A stretch of DNA of 64,000 bases from Aldehydirespirator sp963662645 (GTDB lineage Bacteria > Actinomycetota > Acidimicrobiia > Acidimicrobiales > Aldehydirespiratoraceae): NCBI GenBank assembly GCA_963662645.2, contig OY759762.1, forward strand, positions 1,364,001-1,428,000, in the 5' to 3' direction. Below the pieces are notes generated by a model. That model saw only the letters and a program-made list of their open reading frames with translations, was not told where the DNA came from and did no database searches. Position numbers and translations under genes: made by a program. This document shows, in pieces, positions 58,655 to 64,000 of this stretch (position 1 is the first letter of the stretch; every line of letters starts with the position of its first letter).

Positions 58655-60177
58655 CGCGGCCGGGCCGCTGTCGTCTCACCGGCTCCGAAGGCGGCGGCCA
58701 GCAGGTTGGCATCGACCATGTCGGCGCCCGCGTACTCGGCGACGATCCGGCCGCTGCGCATCACCAGCGCCCGGTGGCAGGTGCCGATCACCTCCTCCAG
58801 CTCTGACGACACGAGCAGTACCGCGCAGTCTGAGCGGGCCATGGCGTTGAGTGCCTCGTAGATAGCCCGCTTGGAGCCCACATCCACCCCCCGAGTGGGC
58901 TCGTCGGCGATGAGGAGTCGGGGCTCGCCCAATATGGCTCGAGCGAACAGCACCTTCTGTTGGTTGCCCCCCGACAGGGCCTCGACCGGCGCCAGCATGC
59001 TCTCGGCCCGCACGCCGACGTGGTCGCAGGCCTGTCCGGCGGCTGTCTGCTCCCGGCCGGTCCGGATGCCGAGCCAGCCGCGGAAACGCCGCAGATGGGG
59101 CAGCGTGGTGTTGTCCCGCACGGGTCGCCTCGCCATCAGTCCCTGATCCCGGCGGGATTCGGGTATCAGGCCCACGCCGTTGGCCAGCGCGTCCTCCACG
59201 GTGCCGGAGAGTCGGCGGTCGCCGACCTCGACTGAGCCGGAGGCGACTCGGCTGGCGCCGTAGATGGCGTGAGCCACATCGCTGCGGCCCGCTCCGACCA
59301 GCCCGGCCAGGCCCAGGATCTCGCCGGCCCGGATGTCGAACGAGACGTCGGAGAACTCGCCCCCGGCCGAGCACAGGTCCCTGACGCGCAGCACCACACC
59401 GGCGTCGCCGCCCGGCGCGGGCGGCTTGGGCGGGAAGATCTCGCCGATGTGGCGTCCGGTCATGCCCTCGACGAGCGACTCGTGGGTCTCAGCCTCGGCG
59501 GGGCCGGTCCGCACTATCCGTCCGTCGCGCATCACCGTCACGGTGTCGGCGACGGACAGCACCTCGTTGAGGAAGTGGGACACGTACACCACGGCCACTC
59601 CCTGCTTGGCCAACTCGCGAACGGTGCTGCACAGATCGGCAGCCTCGTGGCTGGCCAGCCGGGCGGTGGGCTCGTCGAGCACCACCAGACGCGACTCTCG
59701 GCCCAGGGCTCGCAGGATCTCCACCTTCTGCTGGTCGGCCACGGGCAACGACCCGGTCCTCGCATCGAGAGGAACCTCCAAGCCGTGCTCGGCGATCAGG
59801 GCCTCGACCCGGCGCCGGTTGGCTCGGTGCTTCACAAACGGGCCCCAGTGCTCCTCCGAACCGAGAACGACATTGTCGACCACGCCCATGGCGGGCAGCA
59901 GCGACAACTCCTGGGCCACTCCCACGAGCCCGTGGGCGGCTCCCTGAGCGGGACTGTCGAGCCTCAGGGGCGAGCCGCCGAGCACGAGGCCGCCGGAGTC
60001 GGGGTTATGCACCCCGAGCGCGACCCCGCACAGGGTGGACTTGCCGGCACCGTTCTCGCCCACCAGTCCATGCACCCGCCCTGCCTCGAAGGTGACCGAC
60101 ACGTCCTTGAGGGCATGAGTCGCGCCGAAGCGCTTGCTGACGTTGCGAACGGCCAGAAGCGCTTCAGCGGATTTCAT
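58651..60177 (-). CDS. Sugar-type ABC transporter ATPase with two nucleotide-binding domains (RbsA-like)
   Basis: 508 residues. The first domain has Walker A GENGAGKST, Q-loop and D-loop motifs (VVLDEPTARLASHE). The second has the degenerate P-loop GLVGAGRSDVAHAIYG, LSGGNQQKVLFARAIL and LLIADEPTRGVDVG. This pairing is typical of RbsA/MglA. It energises the permease encoded just downstream with 4-base overlap. The substrate-binding lipoprotein gene is 52 bases upstream in the same direction. Confidence 0.93.
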   Translation of the reverse strand: MKSAEALLAVRNVSKRFGATHALKDVSVTFEAGRVHGLVGENGAGKSTLCGVALGVHNPDSGGLVLGGSPLRLDSPAQGAAHGLVGVAQELSLLPAMGVVDNVVLGSEEHWGPFVKHRANRRRVEALIAEHGLEVPLDARTGSLPVADQQKVEILRALGRESRLVVLDEPTARLASHEAADLCSTVRELAKQGVAVVYVSHFLNEVLSVADTVTVMRDGRIVRTGPAEAETHESLVEGMTGRHIGEIFPPKPPAPGGDAGVVLRVRDLCSAGGEFSDVSFDIRAGEILGLAGLVGAGRSDVAHAIYGASRVASGSVEVGDRRLSGTVEDALANGVGLIPESRRDQGLMARRPVRDNTTLPHLRRFRGWLGIRTGREQTAAGQACDHVGVRAESMLAPVEALSGGNQQKVLFARAILGEPRLLIADEPTRGVDVGSKRAIYEALNAMARSDCAVLLVSSELEEVIGTCHRALVMRSGRIVAEYAGADMVDANLLAAAFGAGETTAARPR

Positions 60178-60229
60178 CGTTCGGCCTACCGCGCCCGGCG
60201 GGCGCGGGGCTCAGATGCAGAGGGCCGGC

Positions 60230-61465
60230 TTAGCCGTCCCACTGCGGTGTGAACAGGTGCACGTTGTCGGCGGTCACCAAGCCATTGTCGGGCAGATCGG
60301 CCAGCGGGTCCACCCCTCCGAAGTCGGGGCCGCCGGTGAGGGCCGAGACCATGGCCTCCATGGCGATGCGCCCCTCGTCTCCGGGTGCGCCGAACACGCC
60401 GCCGAACCAGCGCCCGGCGGCGATCCCTTCGACGGCCGGAACGGAGCCGCCCCAGCCGACGAGACGGACCTGATCGAGCTTGCCCTCGTCTGCCAGCACG
60501 ATCTCCGCTCCCTGCACCGACTGGTCGGCGCCGACGAGGACGTCGAAGTCGGGAGCGACCTGGAGTATGTCCTGAGTGGCATTGATCCCGCCTTCGGGGC
60601 CGAGGTACTGGCCCTCACCCTCGGCGACGATGGTGATGGACGGATGCCCGGCTATGACCTCGTCGAGGCCGGCCCGGGCCGCGTCGTCGATGGGCAGGCC
60701 CTTGATCCCATAGATGTACACAACCTCGCACGGGTCCAGGTCGGCACAGGCCAGCACGGTGATTTCGCCGAGCCGCCTGCCGTTCACGAACGGCGCGGCC
60801 ATGACGTTGGCACTGACTCCGGGCACCTGGGGCTCAGACGTGCTGTAGTCCTCACCCACCACCTGGTTGAGGATGACCACCTCCATGCCGGCGTCGAGCG
60901 CGGCCGCGATGTCGGGGGCCGTGGCGATGCCGGTGAGCGCCACCAGGATCACACCGTCGTAGGCGCCCGAGGCGATCACGTCCTGGAACTGCGTGGTCTG
61001 CAGGCCGGGGTCGAACTGGGCATCGAACTCTGTGATCTCGACGTTGCTCGCCGCGGCCACCGCCTCCATCTCCAGGCGCGACGACAGCAGCCATGTGTTG
61101 GCCGAGCTGGCCGACAGGTAGGCGACCTCGAACGGCTCGGCTGCGTCCACCGGCTCCGGCTCGGCTGTCTCTTCGGGCTCAGCCGGCTCCGGCTCATCCA
61201 TCTCCTCGGGCTCGGCCGGCTCCGGCTCATCCGCCTCTTCGGGATCAACCGGCTCATCCGCCTCTTCGGGATCAACCGGCTCATCCATCTCCTCGGGCTC
61301 GGCCGGCTCCGGCGCGGCGTCGTCCGTGACAGCCGGTGCCTGGGTCTCGGTCGATTCGCCCCCGGACGCTCCATCATCGTCGCCGCATGAAGCCGCTACA
61401 AGAGCGAAGACAGCGACGAGAGCGAGCCATACAAGTGAGAGCCGTCTGCGCGGAATCCTCGCCAT
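60230..61465 (-). CDS. Sugar-type ABC substrate-binding lipoprotein with acidic repeat linker
   Basis: 411 residues from the ATG at 61465 (GGAGGAGG upstream). The lipobox is LVAASCGDDD. Residues about 40-105 are an acidic linker of DEP-EPAEPEE units (DEPVDPEEADEPVDPEEADE and so on) encoded by a minisatellite. The RbsB-like type I binding fold follows: FEVAYLSASSANTWL, DGVILVALTGIATAPDIAAA, MEVVILNQVV and NATQDILQVAPDFDVLVGAD. It feeds the RbsAC-like transporter encoded downstream. The ligand is unknown. Confidence 0.9.
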   Translation of the reverse strand: MARIPRRRLSLVWLALVAVFALVAASCGDDDGASGGESTETQAPAVTDDAAPEPAEPEEMDEPVDPEEADEPVDPEEADEPEPAEPEEMDEPEPAEPEETAEPEPVDAAEPFEVAYLSASSANTWLLSSRLEMEAVAAASNVEITEFDAQFDPGLQTTQFQDVIASGAYDGVILVALTGIATAPDIAAALDAGMEVVILNQVVGEDYSTSEPQVPGVSANVMAAPFVNGRRLGEITVLACADLDPCEVVYIYGIKGLPIDDAARAGLDEVIAGHPSITIVAEGEGQYLGPEGGINATQDILQVAPDFDVLVGADQSVQGAEIVLADEGKLDQVRLVGWGGSVPAVEGIAAGRWFGGVFGAPGDEGRIAMEAMVSALTGGPDFGGVDPLADLPDNGLVTADNVHLFTPQWDG

Positions 61466-61569
61466 CTGGCGTCACCTCCTCCTGGTACGTCACCCGGCCC
61501 ACGCCGAGTTGACCGCACCATAAGGTGAGGCTCGAGCCCAAGACTTAGGCCATATGCATAGATGAGCGC

Positions 61570-63177
61570 CTATTCGAGTGCGCTCTGCATAAGTTGGACT
61601 GGTTCACGATTGATCCGCAGCATCCGGCAGGCCAGCTGGAGCGACAAACGGGTTTCGGCGTCGTCCAGCTCGATCCCCAGCAGATCGGAGATGCGACGCA
61701 TCCGGTTGGTAACTGTGTTGCGGTGCAGACCCAAGACCTGGGCCGCTTCGGTGGTGGAGCAACTGGCATCGAGATAGACCTCGAGGGTCTGCAGCAGTTC
61801 GTGGTCGGTATCGCCATCGATTACGGGCTGCAGGATGAACCGGGCGTACCGCGCGAAGTCCTCTGAACCGAACCAGCCCATGAGCACCCTCTGCACCCCG
61901 AGCTGGTCGATGTGGGCCGCTCCAGAGCGACCTCCGAAGCGTGCGTTGGCAATCAGCGCGGCCTCGTGGGCCTCTGTGAGCGACCTGCGCAGACCGCTGT
62001 GGTCCAGGTAAGGACGACCGATGCCGGCATGGGCCTGGAGTCCCGAGTGCGCATCGACGAACTCGGCGAGCGCGTCTGTTAGCCGCCTGACCATCACCGA
62101 GTAGCTCTCCACTGCGGGCTCGGCCGCGTCGGTCACCCAGCCGCTCCAGCCGTCGTTGCGCTCCACCAACGGCCCGTCGACACCCGCGCCGCGCAGACGC
62201 TCCCGAACCTCGGCGTGCAAGTCGATGATGCGAGACGTGTCGGCCCCGCGCAGCGTGATATGCAGGCCGGTGTTCCATCCCGCGGCGCTCCATCCCAGAG
62301 CCAGCATCTGGTTGCGAATGTCCCGCTCGTGGAGGTCGCTAGTGGCCAGCAGCTCGTTGAGCACCGCGATCCGGCGCCGGGCGTCGCTCTCGGTTCGGGC
62401 CCGTACTGAGGCCAGCAGGGCCGCCAGGTACCAGGATCCGATCTGCAGCAGAGACCGCAGCAGGCGCTGGACCCCGTCCGACCCGCGGCTCTCTGCCACC
62501 AGCCAGTAGTCGGCCTCCGCGCCGGGCTCGCTGGGAGTCAGCACGATGGCGGTGCTGTGGAGCGCGGCATCAGCCGAGTTGTCGACCAGGTACGCCGGGC
62601 CTGACGCCAGCCGGCGACCATCGACTTCGATGGCCGCGCCAGCCACCAGGCTGCGATCCTGACCGAGCAGGCAGACGCTCGAAGCGCTGAGTTCGGTGAC
62701 GGCCTCGAGCACTCCCTCCACACTGGCGATGCGGGGTCGGCTGAGGGACACCAGCAGTGAGTCGACCGCAGCGGCATGCTCCACGTCGGCCGCCCACAGC
62801 TGAGCTCTCAACCGGTGGGTGAGGGTCATTGCGTCGGCGTCGCCCACCACGACCAGCGGCACATCGAACCGGTTGGCGAGGCGGCGCACTCCCACGCCGA
62901 GCTCGAAGCCGGGATTCGTGACGATCAGCGTCGCTCCTTGAGCGTCGGCGATGATCCGGATGGCCATGTCGATCTGGTAGAGGTGCTCACCGATGTCGGC
63001 CGCGTCCAGGACGGCGGCTTCACCGGGCTTCAACGGTGAGTCGGCTCTGAGCCGCCCGTGGAGCACGACTTCGGTGACCACTGCGTCCAACCCGGCTTCG
63101 CCCGCGACGAGCTCCGCGCCCATGAGCGCGGGCGATGACAGCAGCTGCTTGACGGTGACCGGACGCTCATTGCCCAT
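61570..63177 (-). CDS. PucR/CdaR-type transcriptional regulator
   Basis: 535 residues. The N-terminal PucR domain is VTVKQLLSSPALMGAELVAG and later DVPLVVVGDADAMTLTHRL. A GGDEF-like middle part (AHAGIGRPYLDHSGLRRSLTEAHEAALIA) is followed by the C-terminal PucR helix-turn-helix, TLEVYLDASCSTTEAAQVLGLHRNTVTNRMRRIS (about residues 470-505). Such regulators respond to purine, allantoin, GABA or other amine metabolites and activate linked catabolic genes. It lies between the dipeptidase and the ABC transporter genes, so it is the best candidate regulator of that operon. Confidence 0.92.
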   Translation of the reverse strand: MGNERPVTVKQLLSSPALMGAELVAGEAGLDAVVTEVVLHGRLRADSPLKPGEAAVLDAADIGEHLYQIDMAIRIIADAQGATLIVTNPGFELGVGVRRLANRFDVPLVVVGDADAMTLTHRLRAQLWAADVEHAAAVDSLLVSLSRPRIASVEGVLEAVTELSASSVCLLGQDRSLVAGAAIEVDGRRLASGPAYLVDNSADAALHSTAIVLTPSEPGAEADYWLVAESRGSDGVQRLLRSLLQIGSWYLAALLASVRARTESDARRRIAVLNELLATSDLHERDIRNQMLALGWSAAGWNTGLHITLRGADTSRIIDLHAEVRERLRGAGVDGPLVERNDGWSGWVTDAAEPAVESYSVMVRRLTDALAEFVDAHSGLQAHAGIGRPYLDHSGLRRSLTEAHEAALIANARFGGRSGAAHIDQLGVQRVLMGWFGSEDFARYARFILQPVIDGDTDHELLQTLEVYLDASCSTTEAAQVLGLHRNTVTNRMRRISDLLGIELDDAETRLSLQLACRMLRINREPVQLMQSALE

Positions 63178-63221
63178 GGCCCAAACCTACCGAGGCCGCT
63201 CTGCCCGAGCCGGAACGGCCT

Positions 63222-64000
63222 CTACCTCAGATTGGCGCGGAAGAAGTCGAGCATGTTGGTGCTAGCAAAGCGAGCCGCCCGGTCGGGACCGCACCGCTCG
63301 ATGAGCCGTTCCGACAGGTTCACGAAGTCGGCCGGTGCCTTCAAGTCCGCGATGAACGAGAGGTCGGCCGGATCGACGAGAAGCTGGCGCCCGAGGATGG
63401 GATCGACGGTTCGAACCAGATCGTCAATGAAGTCGGCGCCAACGGCAACGCGGTCAGCCCCGGCGATGGCGGCGGCGTGCTCAAGGTGGTCGATGAAGGC
63501 GTCGATGGTCGGATCCGTCTCCGACACGAAGGAGCCGAATGCGTTGACGGCCACGAACCCGCCCGAAGCGGCCACCAGCCCGATCTGTGAGTCGGTGAGG
63601 TTTCGGGGATGATCGCATAGCGCCCGGCACGACGAGTGGGTGGCCACGAAAGGTGCTGTCGCTACTTCGGCGATGTGGTCGACTCCGGTGGCCGACAGGT
63701 GGCTGATGTCGACCACCATGCCGAGCCGCTCCATCTCGGCCACGGCTTCTACACCGAGCGAAGAAAGGCGGCTGCCAGTGCCGGACTCGGCGATCCCGTC
63801 GGCCAGCATCGTGCGCCGGTTCCAGGTGAGCGACGCCATGCGCACGCCGAGACGGTGCAGGGTCTCGAACATCGAGATCGACGCGCCGACAGGCTCGGCC
63901 CCCTCGATGGCGAGCAGTAGGGCGATGCGGCCGCTGCCGATGATCCGGTCGATGTCGACAGCTCTCTCGGCGATGGCCACATCGGCCCGGTGGATGTCTG
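63222..64000 (-). CDS. Membrane dipeptidase (peptidase M19), partial at the window edge
   Basis: The frame is open through base 64000, so the 5' end lies beyond the window. About 260 residues are seen. The TIM-barrel metal site appears in VVDISHLSATG and PFVATHSSCRALCDHPRNLTD; IALLLAIEGAEPVG and VAVGADFIDD belong to the renal-dipeptidase family. The protein cleaves dipeptides, some with D-residues. It leads the PucR/ABC/cyclodeaminase series and may process the peptide or amine imported by the transporter. Internal start at 63980 is not real because the preceding frame still shows family-like sequence. Confidence 0.85.
   Translation of the reverse strand, partial: DIHRADVAIAERAVDIDRIIGSGRIALLLAIEGAEPVGASISMFETLHRLGVRMASLTWNRRTMLADGIAESGTGSRLSSLGVEAVAEMERLGMVVDISHLSATGVDHIAEVATAPFVATHSSCRALCDHPRNLTDSQIGLVAASGGFVAVNAFGSFVSETDPTIDAFIDHLEHAAAIAGADRVAVGADFIDDLVRTVDPILGRQLLVDPADLSFIADLKAPADFVNLSERLIERCGPDRAARFASTNMLDFFRANLR

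Overview
The window is a 64-kb piece of a GC-rich chromosome. It carries many diverged Actinobacteria-type genes: an NDMA-dependent-type zinc alcohol dehydrogenase, luciferase-like (F420/FMN) oxidoreductases, PspC/LiaF-type sensing genes, lipoproteins with a LAAAC-GDD signature, a SigA-type sigma factor and a short GSII-type glutamine synthetase. I infer an actinobacterium of the Acidimicrobiia type, perhaps marine or host-associated. No rRNA or other strong taxonomic marker is present, so this is an inference.

Left edge (1-6.4 kb). A branched-chain amino-acid (liv) transporter is decayed: livM has an internal deletion and livG stops after about 27 codons. It is followed by an accessory stretch with a two-gene PemK/MazF-like module, a DUF4143-type ATPase and a BrnT/BrnA toxin-antitoxin pair. 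The brnTA pair is bracketed by a 53-bp imperfect direct repeat derived from the 3' end of the neighbouring VWA gene. A MoxR ATPase/VWA pair follows.

Catabolic and uptake region (6.6-24.7 kb). This holds an alcohol dehydrogenase, a CaiB-type CoA transferase, a cytosine-deaminase-like amidohydrolase, a Rieske oxygenase, a 2-oxoglutarate oxygenase and an SsuBC-like ABC importer (ATPase, permease). The importer is followed by two unusual substrate-binding lipoproteins. One fuses a LivK-type domain to an NMT1-type domain. The other carries two NMT1-type domains encoded by an apparently perfect 1,036-bp tandem duplication behind an Ala-rich stalk. Flavin reductase, luciferase-like, UbiD and UbiX genes follow. 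Together they suggest import and oxidative or decarboxylative breakdown of small (hetero)aromatic or pyrimidine-like compounds.

Middle (24.7-42.5 kb). A HEPN-like protein, a phytoene-desaturase-like FAD enzyme and a YqeC homologue sit next to a tRNA-Sec gene (anticodon TCA), showing a selenocysteine-decoding lineage. Just past the tRNA is a restriction-modification pair, then IS21 and DUF3800 remnants and a two-repeat lipoprotein of unknown function. Housekeeping genes come next (SDR, SigA, NadE, GSII, an HD-only PcnA-like protein), then small secreted or metabolic genes and a sulfotransferase remnant.

Right part (42.6-64 kb). A PspC-type envelope-stress module (LiaF-like protein, PspC-histidine kinase, LuxR regulator) is followed by a methyltransferase, a DMT exporter, HyuA/HyuB hydantoinase-type genes, CorA, an acyl-CoA-dehydrogenase-fold oxygenase, another luciferase-like enzyme and a coiled-coil membrane protein with 11-residue repeats. 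A minus-strand series closes the window: M19 dipeptidase, PucR regulator, sugar-type ABC transporter, ornithine-cyclodeaminase homologue.

Two dispersed non-coding repeat families recur: a palindromic 47-48 bp element upstream of moxR, sigA (twice) and hyuB, and a GC-rich element of up to about 100 bp found three times. Several gene ends are also locally duplicated with 47-68 bp spacing. No CRISPR array was seen.
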